Part shown: in pieces, positions 22,751-31,142 of the stretch | Layout: each line of letters opens with the position of its first letter | How positions within the stretch are numbered: the stretch's first letter is position 1 | NCBI RefSeq assembly: GCF_001439805.1 | Contig: NZ_JYLK01000018.1 | Span: forward strand, 62,001 to 126,000 | Direction: 5' to 3' | From: Pseudomonas trivialis | GTDB taxonomy: Bacteria > Pseudomonadota > Gammaproteobacteria > Pseudomonadales > Pseudomonadaceae | Length of the DNA: 64,000 nt | Position numbers and translations under genes: made by a program | Notes under the pieces: generated by a model | Database searches by the model: none | What the model saw: only the letters and a program-made list of their open reading frames with translations | Told to the model about the DNA's origin: nothing

Positions 22751-25065
22751 GGCTGGACGCGTCTAGGTTGTTCCCTATCACAAAACCAACCGCAGAAGCA
22801 GCCCCGCCCTGCCCTTGGGATCTCAACCTACCTACCAGATCAACGAGTTTCTGATCATCGTTCGCCAAGGAAGTGGCAATACCTCGGCAGCGTTGCGGAT
22901 CGCGTGCGCAAAGCGCATCCAACTCGTCATTTCTCTGCTGATCAAGTTCCGCATAACGCTGCCGGACCTCAAGCTTCTCTTGCTCCGTAGCCTTGCTATC
23001 TACCTCCCGAAGCATCTCCTCGACTTCTTCGTGGTAAAGATAGTTGAACGTCGTCGCTTTCTGAGCAATCTGAGAGCCTTTTTCCAAATCTCCATCGACC
23101 GCCGCAGCTGCTAACAAGCCTGTCAGTTGTGAAAGCATCAGCGTGATGTCGTCATTGCCTTGAGCAGCCCACACCAACTGATTGATGAGTGCCTCATTCA
23201 GCCCGGCAGAGGCAGCCCCGGTTTTGAAATCGCTACCTGTCGCTTCAGCCAGCAATCCCCCCATCAAAGCATGCGCAATAATCTTCTGAGGACTCCCATT
23301 AGGGAACGTGACGTAATCACCCACCCAATTAAACCCGGTAGCCATCGCAACGTTGCCAGCCTCTCCCAGCAAGGCAGCATTGAAATTGTCGCCGAAACTT
23401 CCACCTTGGACGGCCGTTGAAATCCCGCTAGAGATTACCGCCCGGCCTCCCGTACGCAGCGCGATATCACCCGCTGACGTCCAAGTGAAAATATCTTTGG
23501 AAGAGTTAGTAACCGCCAAGGTTGAGCCCGTACTTGGGGTAACCCCTTGGACGGTGGTTGTGCCTGCACCTGCGCCGTCAGCACCAGCGAACCAGTTGGT
23601 GTCGGCATACTCAAGGGCACCCGCCGTAAACCCAGCGACTGCTGCGCTTTTCAGGCTATTGGCGCTGGCCGTTTCCTTAAGCGCTGCACCCAAATTGCCC
23701 TTGTTGTTGATGGTGCTGGTGACTGCCGTCGTACTCAGGCTGGTGCTCACCGCTAGGGTGGCGCCCTGTAACCCGAATCCTACCGGCCCCATAATCGCCG
23801 CCATCATGATCGCAATCGCAATCTTGGCACCGGCGCCCAACCCTGAGTTGTCGTACTTGAAGCTCTCGTGAATCTCTTTCACCTGGCGCCAATCAATGTC
23901 GCCACGTGCCTCAGCTTGCTTGAGCCAGGCCAAATTAGGATCAGCCTTGACCATCGCATCAACGGTCTGGCTTACGGTCTGCTGATCGACCTGTTTAACA
24001 TCGATACGAATGCCTTCGGCGGCCTTAATGACAAGCTGTCCTTGGGCAACCAACTCGCTCTGACGCAAGGTTTCATCGGTGTTTCCTTTACCCTTGGCAC
24101 TGAACCAGGAGAGGTCGCTTTTGCTTTTGGTATGGCTCTCATCGTGCAGGTCCTTTACCCCTTCAAAGACGACTGCACCGCCGCTATCGAGGATGATGTC
24201 CTTACCGCTGTTGAGCTTGGCGACTTGGTACAACTGGTCGCCGCCACTTTTCAGAACTAGGTTGTCACCCGTCTTGATCTCGGTACCTACCTGAGTGGTA
24301 CGAGTAACTTCATCCATCTGCGCCTTTTTAGCGCCCCAGCTTCCTTTCTCCTTCATGTCATACAACGTATGCGTGCTGTCCTGCGCCGCCAACAAACTCA
24401 ACTTATCCCCGCTATACAGATAAGCCTCATTCCCCGCACTGATCTTGCTCGCAACAATCGTCGTGTCACGCCCGGCCTGGCTGACAAAATCCCCACCCGC
24501 CGTCAGTACGCTCGCCACTTGGGTGGTCTGGTCGTCCGAGGTCTTGATGCGTTTCTTGCCGTGCTTCTCCTTGCCTTCGACGTTGTGCATGTCGCTGACC
24601 GACGCGACGTTGAAGTCGCGTCCGGCTTCGACCGTGAGGTCTTTGCCGGCGGTGGCGCTGCTGCCGATGACGTTGACGTCCTGCCCCGCCTTCATCGTCA
24701 GGTTGCCGCCCGCCGTGACGCTGGCGGCGAGGTTTTTGACGTCGGTGGTGATGCTGGATTTTTCGCCGCCGTCACGGATCTCGTGTTTGACGCTGGTGTC
24801 GCTGGCGGCGATCAGGTTGAGGTCGCGGCCGGCGCGCAGGGTGCCGACGTTGATGAGGTCGCCGCCGGTGACCAGGTTGAGGTCGCGGCCCTGGATCAGG
24901 CTGTTGCCGCGCACGTTGCGCGCTTCGGCCTGGGCCAGGTAAAGCACGGGCACGAGGACGGTCTGACCGTCGATCACGCGGTTTTCCATCCACACGATGT
25001 CGTGGTTCAGGGCGTCCTTGCTGGCCAGCACGTTGTCCATCAGGTAGCGGAACTGGTCAGCGTGG
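22710..25065 (-). pseudogene. 5'-truncated cdiA fragment with DUF637 domain
   Basis: The 776-residue frame is homologous to the CdiA2 region from about residue 1590, and stretches such as 24360-24900 are almost identical in DNA to 36770-37215. Two in-frame deletions relative to CdiA2 are visible: about 17 residues after MDNVLASKDAL and about 110 residues between two TLRA repeats. A DUF637 region (HALMGGLLAEATGSDFKTG, then NEALI) is present. There is no signal peptide or TPS domain, so it cannot be exported alone. It starts abruptly at 25065, joined to a DUF3077 leader. Confidence 0.8.
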
Positions 25066-25213
25066 CAAAGTCGTTTTATGACGGCCGTGCGCGGGAGACC
25101 TTCGGGTCTGCCGGTTTCTCTACTGCCGGCTCGCCAAACTGCGTACAGCTGTCACCCCTGCGTTTGGCGACGTTCGAGTGATGGCATTTATCACTTAAGT
25201 AGAGAGCTTAAAG
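25066..25213 (+). promoter_or_regulatory. Leader of DUF3077 copy 2
   Basis: The stretch is nearly identical to 32447-32594 and similar to 19280-19417. It contains AGACC-TTCG-GGTCT at 25096-25109 and the GCGTACAGCTGTCACCCCTG block. Its left edge is the exact point where the truncated cdiA fragment stops. Confidence 0.55.
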
Positions 25214-25483
25214 ATGAACCGATACATGCCATTAACAGGCCACGACTCAGCCATTCCCACGCTGGTGATCTACACGCAAGCGCCTCTCGATGTTCTCTAT
25301 GACGCCGCCGCGTATCGTATTCGCGCGGTGACGCAGTTTTTGGAGAATTTGGCATTTAGGGAGGAGATCAGCAGTGATGCGGTTGTACTGCATGATTTTG
25401 CGCTGCTGCTGGCTATACCGCTGAGGAATGGGTGTGATCTGCTGGATGTAGTTGGGCGGAAGTTGAATTCGCAAGTTTCATAA
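25214..25483 (+). CDS. DUF3077 protein, copy 2
   Basis: The 89-residue protein opens MNRYMPLTGHDSAIPTLVIY and ends LLDVVGRKLNSQVS. It differs little from copies 1 and 3 and has an intact C-terminus. The gene points away from the truncated cdiA fragment and toward the terminator of the minus-strand module at 25492-25514. Function is unknown. Confidence 0.78.
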   Translation: MNRYMPLTGHDSAIPTLVIYTQAPLDVLYDAAAYRIRAVTQFLENLAFREEISSDAVVLHDFALLLAIPLRNGCDLLDVVGRKLNSQVS

Positions 25484-25491
25484 GTAAAAAT

Positions 25492-25514
25492 GGGCGGTTA
25501 TCTGGTAACCGCCC
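25492..25514 (-). terminator. Terminator of the minus-strand CDI module
   Basis: A perfect 9-bp stem (GGGCGGTTA/TAACCGCCC) with a 5-base loop is followed on the minus strand by ATTTTT. The same structure occurs at 32859-32881 and, with wobbles, at 27856-27878. Confidence 0.75.
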
Positions 25515-25542
25515 TGCCTACATATTTAAGCATAAAATAAAA

Positions 25543-25686
25543 TTATTTTTTAAAGAGCTTTGGTTCTTGAAAAAATCGCAAGAAGCCAGAGAAAATAAAA
25601 AATATGCCAACCACTAATATCGCGCCAAAAATTAAAACGTGACTCGCCAGCGATATCTTTGAGACCAACAACATTTTACTTTCCAT
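25543..25686 (-). CDS. Small single-pass membrane protein, 47 aa
   Basis: The ORF opens MESKMLLVSKISLASH, has one hydrophobic helix (about residues 14-36) and ends FFQEPKLFKK. It follows an immunity gene by 20 bases and precedes a terminator. A decayed copy lies at 32910-33027 (its end reads MFSGFVALFSKVLLFKR in another frame) and a short remnant (KSKLFKK) near 27900, both also downstream of immunity-like genes. The repeated position argues for a real gene; the ribosome site is weak and no family is known. Confidence 0.5.
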   Translation of the reverse strand: MESKMLLVSKISLASHVLIFGAILVVGIFFIFSGFLRFFQEPKLFKK

Positions 25687-25706
25687 CTTCACTTCACTCG
25701 CTCAAA

Positions 25707-26249
25707 TCAAAAAGTTACATAGACCCCTTTTCCAACCAAACTAGTTTGACCGAGAAAACTTTCATATTTCTCCAAACCCTCAAGCAAATTATCTGCCAGC
25801 TCACTTTTAATTTCCTCAATCTTTTTTAGGCTTTCACTTACTTCATTTGTAGTTTGAAAGTACGAACCCATTTTACCAGGATCAAAAAACTCGCCATCTA
25901 CACCTACTGGCGCACCCAAAAAAGGAGAAATATTTAGCTTACCTCGATTGGAGATTATCTCCTGCAAATCTGCCCATTTCACTCCTAATCCTTGATCATC
26001 CTTCGGGGAATAATATTTCGTCAGCGCAAAGTCCCCATATTGATGAGCATCTTTGTCTTCGATCATATCCTCCCAGTCGTCATCCAGCGCATCTCCCTCA
26101 TAGGGATCGACCAAAAGCTTCCTGTTAGAAACAATAAAGCAGCGCAGCGGCTCAATATCTCCAGAATGTAAAGAGTTTTCCAATAATGGCCTAAGCTCGC
26201 TATCAAAACTATCGAAGTCAAAAATGAACGCTTTATGCTCAAAACTCAT
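25707..26249 (-). CDS. Putative CDI immunity protein, 180 aa
   Basis: The 180-residue soluble, acidic protein (Asp/Glu-rich around residues 50-75, with DDDWEDMIEDKD) starts 15 bases after the stop of a HINT-linked toxin tip. No family is recognised. The frame is intact. A small membrane ORF follows it directly, so the two may be co-transcribed and ended by the hairpin at 25492-25514. Confidence 0.6.
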   Translation of the reverse strand: MSFEHKAFIFDFDSFDSELRPLLENSLHSGDIEPLRCFIVSNRKLLVDPYEGDALDDDWEDMIEDKDAHQYGDFALTKYYSPKDDQGLGVKWADLQEIISNRGKLNISPFLGAPVGVDGEFFDPGKMGSYFQTTNEVSESLKKIEEIKSELADNLLEGLEKYESFLGQTSLVGKGVYVTF

Positions 26250-26264
26250 AATCTAGACTCCTAA

Positions 26265-26917
26265 TTATTTTTTTGGTAAAAAATCATACGGTGAGTACAG
26301 CTCAGTTTTCCCGGGCAAGCCAGTTTTAGGGGCATATCGTTGTATGCCTATCGTTTCAGGCAAAACGCCCTCCCTTTGCCTAAATGCCTCAATAAATCTA
26401 ATAATCTCGTGCCTGTCCTTCGCAATAGGACGGCCCAGCGGTTTGTCATCCACTATAAGCCTTCGATCGAAGTTAGCTGCATCAGGGATCGCCTTTTGGA
26501 AATTTGCCCCAGGCTGCGCTTCGCCCGTTTTCAAATCAACCCGCTTTGGAACCAAAATTGGGTTGCCAAATTGATCTGCTATAGCCTGTTCCACCGTGCT
26601 TAATAGCCCGGACTCTCTGCGTAGGTCCGCTTGTGTTTTATGAACTCTTTTACCCAGAGAGGTCGACGCTGTTTCACCGGTGATAGCTACCTCGCAAACT
26701 CCGTTGACTGCTAGCCCTTCTGAACCAAAAAAGCCCGGAGGCAACGCACACGTCCCCGTATTGTGCACCCACGTCTTCAAATCCCCGACGTAGAACGTGT
26801 GTCCCATGTCCACCGTCAGGTTGAAGGTCTCGCCACCGGCAAGTAAAGCTCCAGCGACTCAACCTCAGACGAGGTGTTGTCCGTCTCTCCATCGGCCAGG
26901 GATTGCAGCAGATCGCC
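26265..26917 (-). pseudogene. Orphan pretoxin-HINT remnant with toxin tip
   Basis: The first part is nearly identical to the C-terminal third of the HINT domain at about 31485-31660, but one C is missing in the run near 26833, which shifts frame; the homology starts abruptly at about 26917. After GHTFYVGDLKTWVHN the frame is open to the stop at 26265. The tip of about 160 residues contains GKRVHKTQADLRRESG, QFGNPILVPKRVDLKTG and PETIGIQRYAPKTG. I do not recognise its activity. It is silent without a start and signal peptide. Confidence 0.65.
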
Positions 26918-26956
26918 TAACGCCGACTGGACGTGGCTTATCCAATGACACAGAAG

Positions 26957-27112
26957 TCACCGACTCACTTCCAACAGGGAAACTTTAATGGCATCTTTCA
27001 AATTCCACGGAGCGTCCAAATCGCCTATAGCTCTCAAAAAATCTTTATGCCTCTCTTCGATAGACTCTGAAACACCAGGTCTATGTCGAAATTCGAGCTT
27101 ATAGTTGGTCAT
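26957..27112 (-). CDS. Small ORF, 51 aa, possible immunity remnant
   Basis: The ORF reads MTNYKLEFRHRPGVSESIEE to a TGA, with GGTGGAACGG just before the ATG. It ends a few bases before the broken HINT remnant and may be a truncated immunity gene. The 215 bases between it and the next immunity gene show one short coding-like frame (VEIWADLFRLVEGWIDLFK) but no complete gene. Confidence 0.35.
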   Translation of the reverse strand: MTNYKLEFRHRPGVSESIEERHKDFLRAIGDLDAPWNLKDAIKVSLLEVSR

Positions 27113-27327
27113 CACCGTTCCACCCTTACAGAAATATTTCTGATATTTTGCTCAATAAGGATATCTATTGCCCTATCGAACAAAAAGGGAACAAATTAAT
27201 TTAATACGACTTTCAACTCTGACTTAAATAAATCTATCCAACCTTCTACTAATCTAAACAAATCAGCCCAAATTTCTACATTATTGCTAACACGCTCATC
27301 TCAACCCAAACAAATCCATCCTATCTT

Positions 27328-27705
27328 TTAAAATACAATACTTGGAAATACTTTACGAAACATATGCTGTATCGCTGGCAACCGGGCTAGCTCGTCCAAC
27401 ATTTCGGCAGCCGAAAGCGGCATATCGTAGGGTATCCTGCCACGGAGCAGTGCTATTCCATATAAAGCATATTCCTCGTTTTTAGAGTGACTCCAACTTG
27501 GATCATAGCCAATTACTTTGTAGATCTTGAAAATAGACTCATCAAATTCAATCAAATCATATAAAAAACTTGGAGCTCCCTCCGCCCCTAAAAATTCTGC
27601 GCACCATGATTGTAACTCTGGTCTATCAATAGCCTCACAGAACAGACAGGTAATAACAAACCCTAAAAGCTCATCACTATAACGCTCAGTTTTTTCTATA
27701 ATCAC
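27328..27705 (-). CDS. Putative CDI immunity protein, 125 aa
   Basis: The protein starts at a GTG that overlaps the stop of a WHH-nuclease remnant (GTGA). It is soluble, opens MIIEKTERYSDELLGFVITC and has an intact frame of 125 residues. No family is recognised; it is not an obvious SUKH protein. Coupling to the nuclease remnant marks it as that toxin's partner, kept after the toxin decayed. Confidence 0.55.
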   Translation of the reverse strand: MIIEKTERYSDELLGFVITCLFCEAIDRPELQSWCAEFLGAEGAPSFLYDLIEFDESIFKIYKVIGYDPSWSHSKNEEYALYGIALLRGRIPYDMPLSAAEMLDELARLPAIQHMFRKVFPSIVF

Positions 27706-27839
27706 TTTCCGCCCCCCACAGCTTCACCACCTATGTGTCCAGTTTTACTGTGAATCAGCTCCGGAACGAGCTGCATCCGTCCGCTATCTTGGTGATGATG
27801 TCACGTGTATCCATCAATTTTACTTTCCCCCGACTCAAG
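27702..27839 (-). pseudogene. WHH-type HNH toxin relic with nonsense mutation
   Basis: The relic reads LESGESKIDGYT, then TGA, then HHHQDSGRMQLVPELIHSK and a stop. In CdiA2 the same place reads GYTWHHHQDTGRMQLVPE, so the Trp of the WHH motif (TGG) has become a stop at 27801-27803. Only the last third of the nuclease domain remains. Its end overlaps the downstream immunity start. Confidence 0.7.
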
Positions 27840-27855
27840 CTTCGTAAATAAAAAG

Positions 27856-27878
27856 GGATGGTTATTTGATAACCGTCC
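27856..27878 (-). terminator. Terminator, third copy
   Basis: GGATGGTTA pairs with TAACCGTCC (one T-G wobble) around a 5-base loop and is followed on the minus strand by CTTTTTA. It belongs to the same family as the hairpins at 25492 and 32859. The AAGCTTCGTAAATAAAAA around it resembles the end of a DUF3077 gene, whose body is missing here. Confidence 0.65.
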
Positions 27879-28033
27879 TGTTTAAATTTCAAGCAGAAAG
27901 ATAAAATTATTTTTTAAAGAGCTTTGATTTTGGCCCAACTTTTCATGTTAAATTTTTTCTTCACATGAATATAGCTAACAAACCTGCTCTCAGCATCATG
28001 GTCAACAGTCGCTACTTGCTCCCAGACATGAAC

Positions 28034-28300
28034 TCACATCCAGGGTTTGTAGGAGTTCTTCCTGGAGTTTTTATGGAAGGTACGTCGCGTAAGGGAGTAC
28101 CAAAAATGAGCCGATACGTCTTCGATAGTTTCAAGATCCACACGCTCTTTTTTAGTTTCAGCATAAGGAGTGGTTCCGTTCAAGCACGAATCGTGCACAT
28201 CTTGATCATCGGAAATTTCGTAAAGCGAGGGGTAATAAACATCACGCCATAGATGAAATTCTCCATACTTTCCTATGCCTCCAGTATCATTTTTGCTCAC
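28034..28300 (-). CDS. Unassigned ORF in the orphan array, 88 aa
   Basis: The frame starts at a GTG directly after GGA and reads MSKNDTGGIGKYGEFHLWRD, later CLNGTTPYAETKKERVD and IEDVSAHFWYS. The last 20 residues are very basic and may be out of the original frame. Composition is typical of immunity or toxin remnants in this array. It overlaps a short upstream frame ending KFWSEQK. I cannot tell whether it is expressed. Confidence 0.4.
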   Translation of the reverse strand: MSKNDTGGIGKYGEFHLWRDVYYPSLYEISDDQDVHDSCLNGTTPYAETKKERVDLETIEDVSAHFWYSLTRRTFHKNSRKNSYKPWM

Positions 28301-28438
28301 TCCAAAACTTCAGCCAGATCCCATTGAAGGATCCAGGCTCGGCAGAGTTGTCTGCTCCTACGACATCGGACTGATAAACACCGAAACAGTAAATTTTACA
28401 CTTAGAAAAATGAGTTCGGATTTATTTAACACGTATTT
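28301..28438 (-). pseudogene. Short toxin or immunity remnant
   Basis: One frame reads VYQSDVVGADNSAEPGSFNG then IWLKFWSEQK before a stop that overlaps the next ORF. No start codon is visible and no family is recognised. It is probably the end of a decayed cassette. Confidence 0.3.
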
Positions 28439-29116
28439 TTAGCTCGAACTTAAAAAGATGCTTTTCTCTCCATCCCTTCTCGGTGATCGCGAGTCCAACT
28501 TAAAATCATTCAGTTCCTTATTAATACTCTTTAAAACCCCCTGTGTAAACTCACCATCAACCTCCATTAACAACTCTATTACGTCATAAATTTTCCATCG
28601 ATGCATGGCGGGATCTTTAAGAAGATGAATGAGGTGATCACGCAACAAAGGAATATACTCTAAAAAGCCCTCATTCCGTACAATCCAAAACAGGCCTGAA
28701 ATTTCAAAAGGCATATTATTAGAATACGTTATTATTTTGGATACAGGATCAAAAATTTCAGCTCTAGCGCCCTCTAGTCGACCTTGATCAGCAAGATTTG
28801 CAAAATAACTAACAAACGCCAACAGCGCAAATTTAAGCGTATCGTCATAACCATAAATCCTATGACACAAAACATTTTTAAAGCTACCCTTGTTGTTTAC
28901 AACAAAAACAAGGTAATTAAAACCTTCCTTAAGCCCCCAACTTGCCAACAATCTAGCGGCAAAAAACTTAACAGTGTTATCCGTGTCATCTTTTAAAAAT
29001 TTGATCAGCGCCTGAATGCGATATTGCGGAACATCCTCAACGTCCAACTCAGAGGCATCTGCAACGTCTGCTCCTTCAGGAATTTCGTATAGAATATCTT
29101 GAGTTTCTTTGTCCAT
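28439..29116 (-). CDS. Putative CDI immunity protein, HEAT-like, 225 aa
   Basis: The 225-residue protein starts 12 bases after the stop of a PD-(D/E)XK-type toxin tip. It is strongly helical, with repeats such as YRIQALIKFLKDDTDNTVKF and FAARLLASWGLKEGF that look like HEAT repeats. A helical-repeat immunity protein would bind the nuclease in the cytoplasm. No specific family can be named. Confidence 0.6.
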   Translation of the reverse strand: MDKETQDILYEIPEGADVADASELDVEDVPQYRIQALIKFLKDDTDNTVKFFAARLLASWGLKEGFNYLVFVVNNKGSFKNVLCHRIYGYDDTLKFALLAFVSYFANLADQGRLEGARAEIFDPVSKIITYSNNMPFEISGLFWIVRNEGFLEYIPLLRDHLIHLLKDPAMHRWKIYDVIELLMEVDGEFTQGVLKSINKELNDFKLDSRSPRRDGEKSIFLSSS

Positions 29117-29128
29117 AATTATTGCCCA

Positions 29129-29653
29129 TTACTTTACATGATTGAAATAGCCGGAAGGAACACAACCTTTGATCAAACATTCACCATCTCTAGTCGCGTT
29201 GCGCAGGTCTCTCGCCGCAAACTTTAATTTATCAGTGTTTTTTCTAGTAGGGTTAGCGTCAAAATTTTGCTGGGCACGATTTAATTTTGCTTGAAGCTCT
29301 GCCTGCACCTTTGCGCTTTCTAAGATTTCTGTTCCAACGGTTCCGCTTTTCACTTCAAGGCACTGCAATTTTCCGTTTGTGTCACGTACTACAATGTCAT
29401 ACCTACGATCACCGAGAGGCCCGTTAACAACCATCTCAGCACCCACAACTTCCATTCCATTGGATTCTAAATTTTCCGCAAATTCATTTGCCTTGGCTGT
29501 TCCCGGAGGAGATACACCAGTCGGGCTTGAAAATTTTCCGTCAGGGGTTCGATAGCTCCCATCTGAATGCAGTTTTATTTCGGGAGCAATATTAGTCTCT
29601 AGGCTAACTTTCGTCCCACCCGCCGAAGCTGTACCTGCTACCTCCTTTGCACC
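29129..29653 (-). pseudogene. Orphan CdiA-CT tip, PD-(D/E)XK-type nuclease
   Basis: An uninterrupted 174-codon frame without its own start begins GAKEVAGTASAGG after an immunity stop. Residues around 95-115 read YDIVVRDTNGKLQCLEVKSG, the Asp...Glu-x-Lys signature of restriction-endonuclease-like toxins. It ends KGCVPSGYFNHVK. The domain looks complete and could become active if recombined onto an exported CdiA. The helical immunity gene follows. Confidence 0.7.
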
Positions 29654-29654
29654 A

Positions 29655-29963
29655 TCAGCCTTTTATGCGTTCTAAGAACTCGACCATTGCTAGTGGATCA
29701 CGCTCCACAAGCTCTTCAATCAAATCTTCCGCTGCCCAATGCAGAATCATGTCCCCTCCCCCCCCATCCTTGCAGAGGATGAGATCACTTGACAAAGAAG
29801 AGTCAACAACATCGACTTCTCTATCGCTGAGTGCCATCAGGCCACCGTAGCCATCATAAGGAATGACCCAGTAAAAACGCTCGTTCTCTATCCAGTAAAT
29901 CCCAAACACCTGTACAGGCTCTTCTCGCCCAATTTCTCGAATAATCATATCCACATCACTCAA
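29655..29963 (-). CDS. Putative CDI immunity protein, 102 aa
   Basis: The protein is acidic and beta-rich at first (VQVFGIYWIENERFYWVIPY), with a helical C-terminus (WAAEDLIEELVERDPLAMVE). The start is uncertain: TTG at 29963 next to TAGGA, GTG at 29954 or ATG at 29948; all overlap or touch the stop of the toxin tip in front. It is the presumed partner of the tip at 29956-30223. Confidence 0.6.
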   Translation of the reverse strand: MSDVDMIIREIGREEPVQVFGIYWIENERFYWVIPYDGYGGLMALSDREVDVVDSSLSSDLILCKDGGGGDMILHWAAEDLIEELVERDPLAMVEFLERIKG

Positions 29964-30223
29964 TAGTCCTACCGGGCTGCAGCACAGGGGGCAGCTGTTG
30001 CGGCGTAGTAATTTTCATATCGTATGCTTTACCAGTTACGGAATTGTACTGGTAGTGGATGGTTATATTTTCTCCGCTAGGTAGACGGTGACTTACTTCC
30101 ATTTTTCTCCATCCCTCACTCCGCGGGAAGTCTTTATCGCCCGCTAGTTTTGAATCACGACCGGCAGAGGGATTTTCTGTCACTCGGTTCCACAAAGTCT
30201 GCTCGTTCAGATCTCTTGGCGCC
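29956..30223 (-). pseudogene. Orphan CdiA-CT tip with HYQYNSVTGKAYDMK motif
   Basis: After the immunity stop the DNA can be read GAK in one frame, but the open toxin frame is shifted by one and reads LAPRDLNEQTLWNRVTENPS, then HYQYNSVTGKAYDMKITTPQ to a TGA. The opening and closing motifs are familiar from CdiA tips of other proteobacteria, but I cannot name the activity. It has no start codon of its own. Confidence 0.55.
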
Positions 30224-30225
30224 AG

Positions 30226-30474
30226 CTAACTTAACTCAATTGATTTTAACTGCCCTTCCTCATCACACAAAATAACTACTGTGCCGTAAGGGCAATCCAG
30301 AGTTATTACTTTATACTTATACTCTTCATCAACAATCCCAGATACCTTGCGAGTAGAGCTGTCAAATCTAATCTCTAGGAAGTAGCCCTCCCCATTATCT
30401 TGATTTGGCAAGGAATCTTTATTGCCTTGCGCAAACAGGATTTTTTGAATTTCCTCAATATGAATTGAAGCCAC
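30226..30474 (-). CDS. Putative CDI immunity protein, 82 aa
   Basis: A small acidic protein (MASIHIEEIQKILFAQGN ... GQLKSIELS) begins 15 bases after the stop of the tip at 30490-30816. It has alternating beta strands such as YFLEIRFDSS and YKVITLDC. No family is recognised. Confidence 0.6.
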   Translation of the reverse strand: MASIHIEEIQKILFAQGNKDSLPNQDNGEGYFLEIRFDSSTRKVSGIVDEEYKYKVITLDCPYGTVVILCDEEGQLKSIELS

Positions 30475-30489
30475 AAGCCCTCCGAAAAT

Positions 30490-30816
30490 TTAAGGTAACG
30501 GGACAAAATCGACCTTGCCTAACAAATTTTTAACTTGGTCAGGTCTAATTGGGCCAACAGAAATAATCTTCATCTCGTCTCTTGGCACGGTAATTCGAAT
30601 CAGCTTCCCTTCAACTTCTTGAATTACACTGATATGCCCTGTCCTTGCGTCCATGAAGCGAGTAGCGCTGGGGTTATTAGCAAGCTTCTGTAAGGCATCG
30701 GCATCAAGCTTTCCTGCAAGTTGCCCCATTCGAGGATCATTGAGCTGACCAAAGACGCGATCGGCAATTGAGAAGTTTTTTGCCGACCCTGAAGCTTCGC
30801 CTATCCCTTTTGGACC
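30490..30816 (-). pseudogene. Orphan CdiA-CT tip, possible BECR-fold RNase
   Basis: An intact 108-codon frame without a start reads GPKGIGEASG, then RVFGQLNDPRMGQLAGKLDA, ATRFMDARTGHISVIQEVEG and IRITVPRDEMKIISVGPIR. The compact beta-rich ending recalls small BECR-type RNase tips of CdiA proteins; this is inference from pattern, not an identification. A small immunity gene follows. Confidence 0.6.
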
Positions 30817-30818
30817 AG

Positions 30819-31142
30819 CTAATCAAGCGAGAATGATGAGAAGTAAAACGACAACTTTTTATCCTCAAGATCACTCAGTTGATAACGCATCCTATCAAAG
30901 CCAGAATCAAGCTTACTAACGTTCATGTGCATCAGCTGAGTTAATCCGCCGCCAAAATCACGGGACGTAAATTGGCTAATATCAATGAACCTGATACTAA
31001 CGACATCAGCCCCTACCTTTTCAGACACCGAAATCGATAGAGATAAATCATAAGCTATCCCGTCAGCATTCAACTGAATACTAATTGCATGCAAGCAGTT
31101 GTGAGCAACAAGCAACTCATTCAACTCTGGAAGACTAATCAT
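30819..31142 (-). CDS. Putative CDI immunity protein, 107 aa
   Basis: The protein starts at an ATG overlapping the end of the frameshifted toxin (ATGATTAG) and opens MISLPELNELLVAHNCLHA. It ends DKKLSFYFSSFSLD. The longer frame up to 31511 only mirrors the toxin in another frame. No family is recognised. Confidence 0.6.
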   Translation of the reverse strand: MISLPELNELLVAHNCLHAISIQLNADGIAYDLSLSISVSEKVGADVVSIRFIDISQFTSRDFGGGLTQLMHMNVSKLDSGFDRMRYQLSDLEDKKLSFYFSSFSLD

